Shown here piece by piece: positions 52,001 to 60,305 of a stretch of 64,000 bases of DNA. A model generated the notes under the pieces. It was given only the letters and a program-made list of their open reading frames with translations, had not been told where the DNA came from and ran no database searches. Numbering within the stretch: position 1 is the first letter of the stretch; each line of letters opens with the position of its first letter. The translations under genes were made by a program, and so were the position numbers. The stretch is from Aminiphilus circumscriptus DSM 16581 (GTDB lineage: Bacteria; Synergistota; Synergistia; Synergistales; Aminiphilaceae), in NCBI RefSeq assembly GCF_000526375.1, contig NZ_JAFY01000002.1:124001-188000 (forward strand). Direction: 5' to 3'.

Positions 52001-52767
52001 GCAGCCCTGTCCGCCTCGATCCGTCCGCTCATGTCTTTCTCCCGGAAGGAACGTTCCTCCAGCTCCACCCGAAGGCGTGCCTCCTCTTCCTCAGGCAACA
52101 GGCGCATTCCCGCCAGTTCGGCCCGGAGAAGATCCCGTTTTGCCCGCTCCTCGGCGCGGCGCTCGTGGACGCGCACGGAAATCCGGGAGTAGATCTCCGT
52201 CCCCGTGATCTGTTCGAGCACGGGGGCCCGCTCGTCCGAAGGAGCCTGCAGAAAAGCCGCGAAACCCCCCTGGGCGAGGAGCATGGACCGGGTGAAGCGG
52301 TCGAAATCCATGCCCGTCACCGCTTCGATACGCGCCGCCACGCCCGTGATCGAACTCTCGAGCACCTCTCCGGACACCGCGTCGGCGATCTCGTGTTTCG
52401 GAGCCTGCAACTCCCCGTCGGACCGCCTGCGGGATCGGTGCTGGCTCCAGACACAGCGGAACCGGCGGGCCTCCGCGCCGCCAGATCCGGCTCCTTTTCC
52501 CGCCGAAGTCTCGAAGGTCGCCTCGGCGAAACATTCTCCGGTCTGTCGGGACATGATCTCGTTTCCGCTCCTGGAGATCTTGCCCAGGCGCGGAGTCCGC
52601 CCGTAGAGGGCAAGGCAAAGCGCGTCCAGAACGGTGCTCTTGCCGGCGCCGGTCGGGCCGGTGATGGCGAAGAGACCGTCGGCGGTGAAGGCGGGGTGGG
52701 TGAAGTCGATCTTCCATTCCCCCACGAGGGAGTTCAGATTCTTGAAACGCACCTGGAGTATCCGCAT
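49027..52767 (-). CDS. sbcC: SbcC subunit of SbcCD nuclease
   Basis: 1246-aa SMC-like ATPase, full length for SbcC. Walker A GPTGAGKST near the N-terminus, two long heptad-rich coiled coils, the zinc hook CPLC at Cys611 and Cys614 in the middle, and a C-terminal ATPase half with LSGGESFLVSLALALGLSR and Walker B LFLDEGFGTLDEDAL. With SbcD it forms a nuclease that removes hairpins and blocked DNA ends. It follows sbcD by 21 bp on the same strand. Several runs of Glu and Arg in the coils are GC-driven. Confidence 0.95.
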   Translation of the reverse strand: MRILQVRFKNLNSLVGEWKIDFTHPAFTADGLFAITGPTGAGKSTVLDALCLALYGRTPRLGKISRSGNEIMSRQTGECFAEATFETSAGKGAGSGGAEARRFRCVWSQHRSRRRSDGELQAPKHEIADAVSGEVLESSITGVAARIEAVTGMDFDRFTRSMLLAQGGFAAFLQAPSDERAPVLEQITGTEIYSRISVRVHERRAEERAKRDLLRAELAGMRLLPEEEEARLRVELEERSFREKDMSGRIEADRAAVVWLDGVARLEAELRMIDEAEKALLDQREQFHPEAERLRRAEDALELAPEHTALKSLREEQRRDRDVHAASLKTLPALEEEVRLAAEAQRRSGETLDAGRRALAEAVPLLRAVQALDLRIRDKEGPVGAAEEALTEGEAALDALRDRDGMERRLLGERQGALEAVRSHLARSAADEKLVEEFPVLRDRFDALRTLDGKGREGTEKLRAAARELEEARTARRKRDDTLVTGRAEYETARGAFDEARHALESLLAGRRMSDWRKDLDEEKERRRLLEDVVGTLHALEEARRRTMELRLLEDAARARCGDLDGEIAAASVRQTALEAESARLEEQLASLRRIADFETERHRLRKGEPCPLCGATEHPFAAGVVPVPDEAAAALLSLRNELQAAGRTLADLRVARAEASKDLEQAETRRRERDEEIARQEVRLREEWTALSKEEKCPEGPGAEALLERLAREIRERFEETFRVVQAAEEADEQCATLRESLEKARENLVLEERFAGDAAHREESAEQTAVRAEAEAREAAVQLDEARQRVLRDLAPYGIGDLASDPEEWEAVLRDLEERRVHWNARQEEKGALEKEIASLELRIDQRKERIRQAVEEVEKRRRHRDELLRERQVLEEERRERFGDGDPDAEERRLGEALKALAAEFDTVRARSDEAVHALGGTRTKIAETENAIAEREKVLQVREIAFVRRLDGAGFADEDAYLAALLPEEERKELQGRARALEEERVALNARRREKAERLEEEERREATDRSREDLLRELEELGRDVKILREELGGIAQKLRENETAREMARDRRAALEAQEKECFRIEALHDLIGSADGKKYRNFVQCLTFDILISHANRQLRKMTDRYLLVRNDGQPLELDVIDAYQVGERRSTRNLSGGESFLVSLALALGLSRMASRNVRIDSLFLDEGFGTLDEDALDTALQTLAELRQDGKLIGVISHVAALKERIASQIRVFPLSGGRSGLSGPGCSGGSSAMTTD

Positions 52768-52788
52768 CGTCCGCTTCCTCCCCGTCCG

Positions 52789-54048
52789 CTACGTCCGCTC
52801 TTCCGCCCGGGAGTCCTCTCCGTCGAGGGACGCCCGAGTCTCCCGGTAGGTCCGCAGCAGTTCCGGCCGCTGTTCGTCGGGAATCCTCCGGCTCTCCAGA
52901 CAGCGCCCGAACACGTCCTCCTCATCCAGGTCATCGAGCGTCTCCTCGGAGAGTCCCTCCAGGGCGCGTTCCAGCATCCGCCCGTCCTTCATCCGGAGAA
53001 TCTCCAGCCCCGTTCCGGCCGTGACCTCCTCAAGCTGCTCCCGGAGGTCTCCCACCGCACCATCACCCTCAAGCACGACCTCCAGCCAGATCGACTCCTT
53101 CTCCGCGGCAAGCCTTTCGACCCCGGAGAGAATCTCCTTCCGGCCGCCCCGAAGACGTTCAAGACGCCGGAAGCACGGCACGGGCAGAAGCGTCACCGTC
53201 GCCGCCGCACCGGCGAATTCCACGAGACAGACGCTCTTTTCCCGCCCCGCCTCGCCGAAGCCCATCGGCAGCGGGGAGCCGCTGTAGCGGAACCTCTCCG
53301 AACCGTCCACCCGCTGGGGGACATGAAGGTGCCCCAGCGCCGCATAGGACGTGGACTCCGGAAAAATCGACGACGTCACCGCCGAAAGAGAGCCCACGTA
53401 GAAGTCGCGCACGCCGTCCCCCTCCACGGTCTCCCCTCCGGCGGCGAAGAGATGTCCCATGACCACCAGGGGAAGCTCCTCGCCCGTTTCCGCCCGGACC
53501 TCCTCCCGTCTCCGCTCCGCCAGAGAACACACCTGGGCGTAGTGGTCACGGATGCCTTGGGCGAGCTTGCGCTCTTTCTCGTCGGGGCTCTCCCCCGCCT
53601 CGACGGTGCGGATGTCCCGGTCCCTCAGAAAAGGAACGGCACAGAGCAGCAGCTCCGGAGCGCCCGCCTCGTCCCGCAGGAGGAGCACCTCCTCCGCGGG
53701 ATCTCCCGAAATCGCGCCCACCACGTGGACGCGAAGCGCCCGCAGCAGTTCCTTCGGGGCGTCGAGAAACGAAGGCGAGTCGTGGTTTCCGCCGATGAGC
53801 ACCACGTGGCGGCAGCACGATCCGGCCACGCGACACAGAAACGTGTAGTAGAGCGCCTGGGCGCGGTTGCTCGGTGCGGTGGAGTCGAACACATCCCCCG
53901 CCACGAGGAGCACCTCCGCACGTTCCCGGCGGATCGTCGCCTCAAGCCAGGAGAGGAATGCCTCGAATTCCTCGTAGCGTTTCCGTCCGTAGAGCCCCCG
54001 CCCGAGATGCCAGTCCGACGTGTGAAGAATCCGCAGCGGAGTCCTCAC
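52789..54048 (-). CDS. sbcD: SbcD nuclease subunit
   Basis: 419-aa metallophosphoesterase. Metal-binding motifs: DWHLG near the N-terminus, AGDVFD, IGGNHDS, GHLF and GHLH. The C-terminal capping domain is present (about 290-410). Mn-dependent nuclease that forms the SbcCD complex. GTG 54048 has GGAGG 6 nt upstream; the in-frame region before it does not look coding. sbcD is transcribed first, sbcC second. Confidence 0.93.
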   Translation of the reverse strand: MRTPLRILHTSDWHLGRGLYGRKRYEEFEAFLSWLEATIRRERAEVLLVAGDVFDSTAPSNRAQALYYTFLCRVAGSCCRHVVLIGGNHDSPSFLDAPKELLRALRVHVVGAISGDPAEEVLLLRDEAGAPELLLCAVPFLRDRDIRTVEAGESPDEKERKLAQGIRDHYAQVCSLAERRREEVRAETGEELPLVVMGHLFAAGGETVEGDGVRDFYVGSLSAVTSSIFPESTSYAALGHLHVPQRVDGSERFRYSGSPLPMGFGEAGREKSVCLVEFAGAAATVTLLPVPCFRRLERLRGGRKEILSGVERLAAEKESIWLEVVLEGDGAVGDLREQLEEVTAGTGLEILRMKDGRMLERALEGLSEETLDDLDEEDVFGRCLESRRIPDEQRPELLRTYRETRASLDGEDSRAEERT

Positions 54049-54407
54049 CGCACACCTCCGGCGGACCCACGGCTCCCGCCTTCCGAGGGAAGCATTCCGG
54101 CGTAAGAGGCGACATTCCGCCCGGAACAGGGACACCCTTCCGCACGCCGGGTTCCAGCCCCTGGCCCCGAAAGAGCAGAAGAGAGCAACCGCCATCTCCG
54201 AGATCGCCGTTCCCCGCGGACGGGGGATGGCGCGTTTCCTCTGGCTTTGCCTGCGCGCGTGCGTTTCCGGTCGCCTCGCTCCATGAACATTTCCTCCTCG
54301 TCGGGTGGCTGCAGAGAACCATAGCACGCCCCCTTCCGGGGGGCAATCCGGCCCCGACAAACCGGAGGCCCCCATCGGGCCGGCCCGCCCGCAGCGCTTC
54401 ACCGGCG
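54049..54407. other. 359-bp gene-free region
   Basis: Spacer between the ABC-F gene stop and the sbcD start, both leftward. Contains one short hairpin GCCCCC-TTCC-GGGGGGC at about 54328-54344. No gene seen. Confidence 0.45.
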
Positions 54408-55958
54408 TCAGAAGGCCTTCCGGAGCAACGCGACCGCACCCTTCTCAAGCAAGGAGTTTCCGTCCGGACCCAGGGTGATGCGCCAGCAGCTCTCCGTGAC
54501 CGCCTCGAGAAAACGCCGGTCGTGGCTCACGAGCAGCATTGTGCAGGGACAGGAGGCAAGAGCGTTTTCGAGCAGTTCCACCGCGGGGAGATCGAGATGG
54601 TTCGTCGGCTCGTCCAGAACGACCAGGGAGGGCACCCGAATCACCCCCAGGGCGAGCTGCAGCTTTCGCGCCTCCCCAGGGCTCGGAACGGGCACGTCGG
54701 CGCCTTCCCCGAGAGCCGCCGGAGCAAGCAGGCTTTCCGGCCGGGAACCGAGACAGCTCACCACGGTCATCACCAACCCCCGCTCCGCCGAAGAAAGGAG
54801 CGCGACCTCCGAGGCGAGACGCCCGAGCTGCTCCCCCGAGAGTTCCTGAGGGAGAAAGAGCACCTGCTCCGGAGGAAGCTGCACCCGCCGGAGCAGGTGG
54901 CGCACCAGAGTACTCTTGCCCGACCCGTTCGGACCGACCAGGGCGACCCTGTCCCTGGAGCCGAGTTCCAGCCTCGGCAGGTGCAGTGTCCGCCCTCCGC
55001 CGAGATCGAGGCGACCTTCGGGAAGATCGAGGATGCGGTTGCGGGGCGAGACCGCTCCGGAGAGCCAGAACCGCAGCTCCCGCTCCTTGGGTGGCCGGAC
55101 TTCCCGCACCTCCTCCCGAAGATGGCGCAGACGCCCGTCGAGCTGGCTTTTCAACCGCCCCGCCTGGCCGTCCATGCCGGAAACCCTGGCAAGATCGATG
55201 CGCGCCCGTCCGTCCGAATCGTGCCGGTCCAGGCCCCGTTTGGAACGCCTGCGGTCGCTCCGGCTAGCCTCCTCCAGGCGCCGCCGCTGCTCCGCCTCCA
55301 GGCGCTTGCACGCCCTGCGGCGCTCCAGATAGACCGCACGGGCGGTCTCTTCGTCCCGGGCTTTCTGCGCCGAGGCCTCCGTGTAGTTCCCCGGATAGAG
55401 CACCGGCCCGGAGGCGCCGAGAAAGAGGCAGCGCCGGCAAAGCCCGTCGAGCAGCTCACGGTCGTGGCTCACGAGAAGTCCCACGCCGTCGTAGGTGGCG
55501 AGGGCCGCACCGAGCAGACGCCGCGCAGCGCCATCCAGATGATTCGTCGGCTCGTCCAGAAGGAGACTCTCCGGTTTCTCCCAGAGCGCCAGGGCAACCT
55601 GGACGCGCTTGCGCTCGCCGAAGCTCAGGGAGTGCCATCGCTCGCCCCAGGCATCCTCGATGTCGAGCATTCCCCGAAGACGAAAGACCTCGGGATCGCC
55701 GGACCCGAGGAACGCGGCAAACCGCTGCGGCATCTCCTCCGTTCGCTGCTCGCAGAGCAGAACCCGCCCCCTTCGGAGCACCTGTCCCTCGCACGGCGAC
55801 AGTTCTCCTGCGGCCAGCCGCAGAAGCGTGGTCTTGCCCGACCCGTTGGCGCCGAGAATTCCCGTCCATCCCCCGTGGAAATCGATGGACAGTTCGCGGA
55901 AGAGAAACGCTTCCGCCGTATCGAAACGAAAGGACACATTGCGCAGGAGAAGCGCCAT
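54408..55958 (-). CDS. ABC-F family ATPase
   Basis: 516-aa protein with two ATPase domains and no membrane segment. Domain 1: GANGSGKTT Walker A, LSFGERKRVQVAL signature, LLLDEPTNHLD. Domain 2: GPNGSGKST, signature SPGEARKLQLAL, VVLDEPTNHLD. Both switch His residues are present (VSHDRELLD, VSHDRRFLE). A basic linker of about 80 residues (about 215-290) connects them. ABC-F proteins act on the ribosome and may confer drug protection or translation rescue; the non-standard second signature is seen in some resistance-type ABC-Fs. GGAGAG precedes ATG 55958. Confidence 0.9.
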   Translation of the reverse strand: MALLLRNVSFRFDTAEAFLFRELSIDFHGGWTGILGANGSGKTTLLRLAAGELSPCEGQVLRRGRVLLCEQRTEEMPQRFAAFLGSGDPEVFRLRGMLDIEDAWGERWHSLSFGERKRVQVALALWEKPESLLLDEPTNHLDGAARRLLGAALATYDGVGLLVSHDRELLDGLCRRCLFLGASGPVLYPGNYTEASAQKARDEETARAVYLERRRACKRLEAEQRRRLEEASRSDRRRSKRGLDRHDSDGRARIDLARVSGMDGQAGRLKSQLDGRLRHLREEVREVRPPKERELRFWLSGAVSPRNRILDLPEGRLDLGGGRTLHLPRLELGSRDRVALVGPNGSGKSTLVRHLLRRVQLPPEQVLFLPQELSGEQLGRLASEVALLSSAERGLVMTVVSCLGSRPESLLAPAALGEGADVPVPSPGEARKLQLALGVIRVPSLVVLDEPTNHLDLPAVELLENALASCPCTMLLVSHDRRFLEAVTESCWRITLGPDGNSLLEKGAVALLRKAF

Positions 55959-56060
55959 GAACTCTCTCCATTCCCCCCGCCCGGCGGGGACACTGCCTCC
56001 TCCCGGCACCGCAGGGAAATCCGCTCGTAGGAACGGAGTCCCTGGACGCGCACATTCCGC

Positions 56061-56222
56061 CATGCCGCGGCGAACCGGAGGCAAAGGCCTTCCCGGGACG
56101 GAGTGCGAAAAGCGGAGAGCACACTGGAACCGGGTAAGAAAATGGACAGCGCACGAGCGAACGAAACCCGGGAAGGCGAAACGGAGATGTGGCGGCGGAG
56201 CCGCCTTGAAAAACGAGGAGGA
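56061..56222 (+). repeat. family-2 repeat, copy A
   Basis: About 162 bp, starting CATGCCGCGGCGAACCGGAG and ending GAGGAGG. The matching copy B at 62990-63151 is in the same orientation, roughly 85% identical by eye. Both have a small CGG-rich hairpin near the right end. Confidence 0.85.
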
Positions 56223-56232
56223 GGGGACACGA

Positions 56233-56254
56233 AAAAACGGCCCGGAGGGGCCGG
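56233..56254 (-). terminator. minus-strand terminator, likely end of TRAP operon 2
   Basis: 6-bp stem CGGCCC / GGGCCG, GGAG loop, and T6 on the minus strand (plus-strand A-run 56233-56238). Lies about 465 bp after dctP, in the right direction for the leftward operon. Confidence 0.6.
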
Positions 56255-56351
56255 AAAAACATGCGTAGCTGCCGGTGCGTGTCCCGCTCGTCAGAAGAGG
56301 CGCATTCGTCGAGTCTCCCGAAGATGGAATGGATGAACCGCCCTGGATCAT

Positions 56352-56373
56352 ACCCGTTTCCGGTGAAACGGGT
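56352..56373. other. 9-bp tetraloop hairpin
   Basis: Perfect stem ACCCGTTTC / GAAACGGGT with a CGGT tetraloop, in the non-coding space between the family-2 repeat and dctP. No T-run on either side. Function unknown. Confidence 0.5.
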
Positions 56374-56719
56374 CAAGAGGAAACCGGTTTTCATGCTCCT
56401 CCAGATCATTTTATCGCCGGGACAAGACAACGGCACCCGCGAGGTCTCGCCGCACTACGGCAAAACGTCGCGGGTACCGTCACTTACGACTCTTCAGGAA
56501 AAATTGCGTACTGACAAGCCAAGAAAGAAACCCTTCTCGGGAGAGCGTGCGCACTCCAGCCCTCTCACGCCTGCGGGGCAGCGCCGACGTACCGAAGGAG
56601 CGAAGCTTTCACGTCACCTTTTGAAACTTTTCATTGTTCTGAAGCGCGATGACAGACGCCACCTCCTTCGTACCACCATTTCCGGAGAAGAGACAGAGGC
56701 CACTTTGTCACGCCGTTTC

Positions 56720-57796
56720 TTAATGTTTCAGCTCTGGATGTTTCTCAAAATAAGCTTTTTCCTCGTTATTGATCTCTGTCATGATCTGCTCAAAGTATTC
56801 TTTATCAACGAGTTTCATGCTCTCGTCGTAGGAAGGCCTGACAACTTCTCTAAATTTATTTAATTCATCCACTGAAAGTTCATTGATTTCCATGCCCTTA
56901 CTCCTGAAAAAGTCAAGCCATTCCGCATTCTTCTTCGCGATCTGATCCCGATAGGCCTGGGTTGCGATGGCGGCGGATTCGTCAAAAGCAGTACGCACGT
57001 CATCGGGAAGGTTCCGGTACCACTCTTCGCTCGTGAAATACACAACGAACTCGAAAAGGTGCCCGGTGAGCGTCATGTGCTTGCACACTTCGTACAACCG
57101 GCCGCCCATGACATTCTCGAAGGGATTCTCCGTCCCGTCCACAACGTTCTGTTGCAGCGATGTAAACAGCTCGGACCAAGCGATCGGGGTCGGATTTGTT
57201 CCGAGAAGTTTGAACGCTGCGAGATGTACCGGGTTGGGCTGAACCCTGAACTTCATCCCCTTGATGGACTCGAGATCGGGAATAGGCTTTTTGGTGGAAA
57301 GCAGATGACGGAAACCCACTTCCCAGTAGGCCATGATCCGAAGACCGGTCTCCTTCATGACCCGCTCCCGGAAGATCTCTCCAACCTTGCCATCCACGAC
57401 GTTATAGGCGATCTGCACGTGCGGATAGGGAATCACGAAAAAGTTTCCGAGCGGAATACAGGCCTTCGTGAACTCGGAGAACGTGGACATGGGAACCATC
57501 GTCCAGTGGAGGTTTCCGTTCTGCACCAGATTGACGGATGATTCATAGGTCTTCGCAAGCTGCTCTTCCCAATAAATCCTGACGTTGATCCGGTCTCCCA
57601 CACGCTTCTTCATTTCTTCCGCCAATTTCAGTGTCGCAACGACGCTCGGCTGGTCCGGATAGCTCTTCGGGTTGTACGACGCCTGGATCTTGAAGTCGAT
57701 CTTCTTCTCTCCGGCAGCGGCAATTCCAGAGAAACAAAGGAAAACGACACACGCAACCGTAACTGCAACTGCAAATCGGCAACCGTACTTTCTCAT
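56720..57796 (-). CDS. dctP: TRAP transporter solute-binding protein 2
   Basis: 358-aa periplasmic receptor. Signal peptide VTVACVVFLCFSGIAAAG precedes a mature domain with IDFKIQASYNPKSYPD, SIKGMKFRVQPN and ENPFENVMGG; the Arg in the KFRV segment is the expected carboxylate clamp. GC is lower than the window average. ATG 57796 has AGGAAGGGG just upstream. Last gene of the GntR operon (gap of 51 bp after the second enolase gene). Ligand probably a sugar acid, given the adjacent dehydratase-like enzymes. Confidence 0.88.
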   Translation of the reverse strand: MRKYGCRFAVAVTVACVVFLCFSGIAAAGEKKIDFKIQASYNPKSYPDQPSVVATLKLAEEMKKRVGDRINVRIYWEEQLAKTYESSVNLVQNGNLHWTMVPMSTFSEFTKACIPLGNFFVIPYPHVQIAYNVVDGKVGEIFRERVMKETGLRIMAYWEVGFRHLLSTKKPIPDLESIKGMKFRVQPNPVHLAAFKLLGTNPTPIAWSELFTSLQQNVVDGTENPFENVMGGRLYEVCKHMTLTGHLFEFVVYFTSEEWYRNLPDDVRTAFDESAAIATQAYRDQIAKKNAEWLDFFRSKGMEINELSVDELNKFREVVRPSYDESMKLVDKEYFEQIMTEINNEEKAYFEKHPELKH

Positions 57797-57847
57797 GGGA
57801 GCACCCCTTCCTGAAAATGCACGAGACATCTTCCGCAACACCGAAGT

Positions 57848-59041
57848 CTACTTGATCACTTCATGAGGATACGTTCTGACGACCTCGTCGTTCAGCTCCT
57901 GTCCGAGACCGGGGAGATCCGGCACGGCATACTTTCCCTTCACCGGCTGATAGTCATACGTGCACAGCTCCCGGATATGGGGACAAAGGGCCTGAACGTG
58001 ATGCTCGTGAATGATGAAGTTCGGAATGACCGCTTCAAGCTGAAGTGCCGCCGCGGTCGAGACTGGGCCACCGCAGACGTGAATCTGCACGGTCGCGTCA
58101 TAGGTGTTCGCATAGTCGCAGATCTTCTTCCCTTCGGTGATACCTCCGCAAAGACACAGATCCGGTTGAATCACCGCCAGCGCCTGCTTTTCAAACAGTT
58201 CCCTGTAACCCCAACGAGTGTAGGAACGCTCTCCCGTCGCAACGGGAAGCTTGGTACTCCTGGCAACGAGCGCCATGTTGTCCACATTCATCGGATGAAC
58301 GGGCTCTTCATAATAAAAGACGTTATATTCTTCGAGAGCCCGGCCAAGCTGGATAGCTGCATTCACCCCGAGCAGGGAGTGGATTTCGACAATGAGATCC
58401 CTGTCGGGACCGATTGCCTCCCGTACGGCACTGACACGTTCGCAGCACATCGCGACCTGGTCATGCTTCAGAATGCCGTAGTGATTCCACGCATCCTCCG
58501 ACTGGGGGGTATCCAAGCCGAGCCTGTCGTGCTGGAGAGGGTCCACCTTGACACAGTCGTATCCCTCGGCGACAGCCTTTCGAGCTGCCTCGGCGTAGTC
58601 CTCCGGGGCGGAGAGATGGAGGAATTCCTCCCCCCAGCCAAACTGAATCTGGCTCGCGTAGGTTCGAAGGAGGTCGCGGGTTTTTCCACCGAGCAACTGG
58701 TACACTGGCGCATTGAGCACCTTGCCGCGGATATCCCAGCAGGCAATGTCGATGGCGCTCATGCCTCCATACACGACCGGACCACCCCCCATACCCCAGA
58801 AGGTGTCCCGAAAAAGCTTCTCCCAGATATATTCCGTGCGCATGGGATCCTTACCGACAACATATTTGAAAAGATCCTTCAACATCGCGAAGCCGGCTCG
58901 ACCACCTGCGCAATAGGCGAGTCCCACTTCTCCGATCCCACTGACACCTTCGTCCGTATCCACACGAATCAGGACAGGGTTGAAGAAATTCCCCTTTGGT
59001 GCAAGATCACAAAAAAATGCTTCGATCTGGGTGATCTTCAT
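57848..59041 (-). CDS. enolase-superfamily sugar-acid dehydratase-like protein 2
   Basis: 397-aa TIM-barrel enzyme of the mandelate racemase group. Capping domain, then the barrel with KVDP (Lys165), metal ligands Glu219 (IVEIHS), Glu245 (YYEEPVHP) and Glu271 (ATGERSYTR), and His321 (QIHVCGG). These match the D-galactonate dehydratase-like layout more than mandelate racemase (Glu in place of Asp at the first ligand). Likely dehydrates a hexonate or related acid. A paralogue lies directly upstream, 38 bp away; they share most of their core. ATG 59041. Confidence 0.8.
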   Translation of the reverse strand: MKITQIEAFFCDLAPKGNFFNPVLIRVDTDEGVSGIGEVGLAYCAGGRAGFAMLKDLFKYVVGKDPMRTEYIWEKLFRDTFWGMGGGPVVYGGMSAIDIACWDIRGKVLNAPVYQLLGGKTRDLLRTYASQIQFGWGEEFLHLSAPEDYAEAARKAVAEGYDCVKVDPLQHDRLGLDTPQSEDAWNHYGILKHDQVAMCCERVSAVREAIGPDRDLIVEIHSLLGVNAAIQLGRALEEYNVFYYEEPVHPMNVDNMALVARSTKLPVATGERSYTRWGYRELFEKQALAVIQPDLCLCGGITEGKKICDYANTYDATVQIHVCGGPVSTAAALQLEAVIPNFIIHEHHVQALCPHIRELCTYDYQPVKGKYAVPDLPGLGQELNDEVVRTYPHEVIK

Positions 59042-59079
59042 GCTAAAAGCGCCTCTTTTCGTTCTTTCGCGCACACCGC

Positions 59080-60285
59080 TCAGGCGGTAATGGTTTCAAC
59101 ACGATAATTTTTCACCACATCATCATTAAGCTCCTGACCGAGACCAGGAAGATCCGGAATCCCGTACTGCCCCTTGGTCGGTTGATAATCGTATTTGCAT
59201 AGTTCAACATTGCATTCCTTAAGGGCGTACGTATGGTGTTCATGAATGATGAAATTCGGAATCACCGCCTCGACATGAAGTCCCGCAGCCTTCGACACCG
59301 GTCCTCCACAAACATGAATCTGCACGGTCGTGTCATAGACATTCGCCATGTCACAGATCTTTTTTCCTTCAGTGATGCCTCCACACAGACACAGATCCGG
59401 CTGAACGACCGCCAGAGCCTGTTTCTCGAACATCTCCCGGAAGCCCCACCTGGTGTAGGAACGTTCGCCCGTTGCAATGGGAATTTTGACGGAGCGGGCA
59501 ATGAGAGCCATATTATCGGCATTCATGGGGTGAACGGGTTCTTCATAATAGAACACGTTCATATCCTCAAGCAGTCTTCCGAACTGAATGGCGGAATTCG
59601 TTCCCAAAAAGGAGTGGATCTCGACGATGATATCGACCTCGGGACCGACCGCTTCCCGAATGGCTTTGACGCGCTGGTATCCCATATCGAGTTCCTCTCT
59701 CCGGAGCAGACCGTAATAACTCTGCTTCGGAGATCTTCCCGGCAGGACGGATTCGTCCTTGTCTATCATCAACGGATCGACCTTCACCGCATCGTACCCT
59801 TCGGAAACAGCCTTCAGCGCAGCTTCCGCGTACTCTTCCGGCCTCCGGAGAGCCTTGAATTTCGGAGCCCAGTCAAACTGAATCTGGCTCGCATACACCC
59901 GCAGAGAATCCCTCGTCTTACCGCCGAGCAACTGGTATAAGGGAGCATTCAACACCTTGCCGCGAATATCCCAACAAGCAATATCGATGGCGCTGAATCC
60001 GGAATACATGATGGGACCGCCACTCATGCCCCAGAACGTATCACGGAAAAGGGACTCCCACAGCGCTTCGACCTTCATCGGATCCTTGCCGAGGACGAGA
60101 GGTGCAAGGTCCTTGATCATTCCGATTGCAGCGTTCGAACCACAACCGTAGGCCAAACCGGCCTCGCCGACACCGCTGATGCCTTCGTCCGTATTGACCC
60201 GAATCAGGACCGGATTGAAAGCGGCCATCGTAGGGTCCTTTTTGTTGACCTTACAATCAAACACCTCAATACTTGTTATCTTCAA
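59080..60285 (-). CDS. enolase-superfamily sugar-acid dehydratase-like protein 1
   Basis: 401-aa paralogue of the next enzyme. Metal ligands Glu222, Glu248 and Glu274, Lys168 in VKVDP, and His324; the C-terminal HEHH segment (348-351) is also conserved. Start is TTG with AGGAGGT 9 nt upstream. Tandem paralogues suggest either two steps or two stereoisomers of substrate, with the shared TRAP transporter bringing both. Overall fold and chemistry are firm; substrate is an inference. Confidence 0.8.
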   Translation of the reverse strand: MKITSIEVFDCKVNKKDPTMAAFNPVLIRVNTDEGISGVGEAGLAYGCGSNAAIGMIKDLAPLVLGKDPMKVEALWESLFRDTFWGMSGGPIMYSGFSAIDIACWDIRGKVLNAPLYQLLGGKTRDSLRVYASQIQFDWAPKFKALRRPEEYAEAALKAVSEGYDAVKVDPLMIDKDESVLPGRSPKQSYYGLLRREELDMGYQRVKAIREAVGPEVDIIVEIHSFLGTNSAIQFGRLLEDMNVFYYEEPVHPMNADNMALIARSVKIPIATGERSYTRWGFREMFEKQALAVVQPDLCLCGGITEGKKICDMANVYDTTVQIHVCGGPVSKAAGLHVEAVIPNFIIHEHHTYALKECNVELCKYDYQPTKGQYGIPDLPGLGQELNDDVVKNYRVETITA

Positions 60286-60305
60286 AACAAACTACCTCCT
60301 CTATA

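Larger units (their letters stand above)
55959..56719. other. 761-bp gene-free region with family-2 repeat
   Basis: No gene. Contains repeat family 2 copy A (56061-56222), a minus-strand terminator (56233-56254), a 9-bp tetraloop hairpin at 56352-56373 and about 340 bp of unassigned sequence before the leftward dctP. The left border of the low-GC TRAP operon lies here. Confidence 0.55.

Noticed and set aside
49147-54105. A 1652-codon plus-strand open frame opposite sbcC and sbcD
   Set aside because: It is an antisense frame of high-GC genes: low-complexity, no domain or start site, and it spans two well-supported genes on the other strand.
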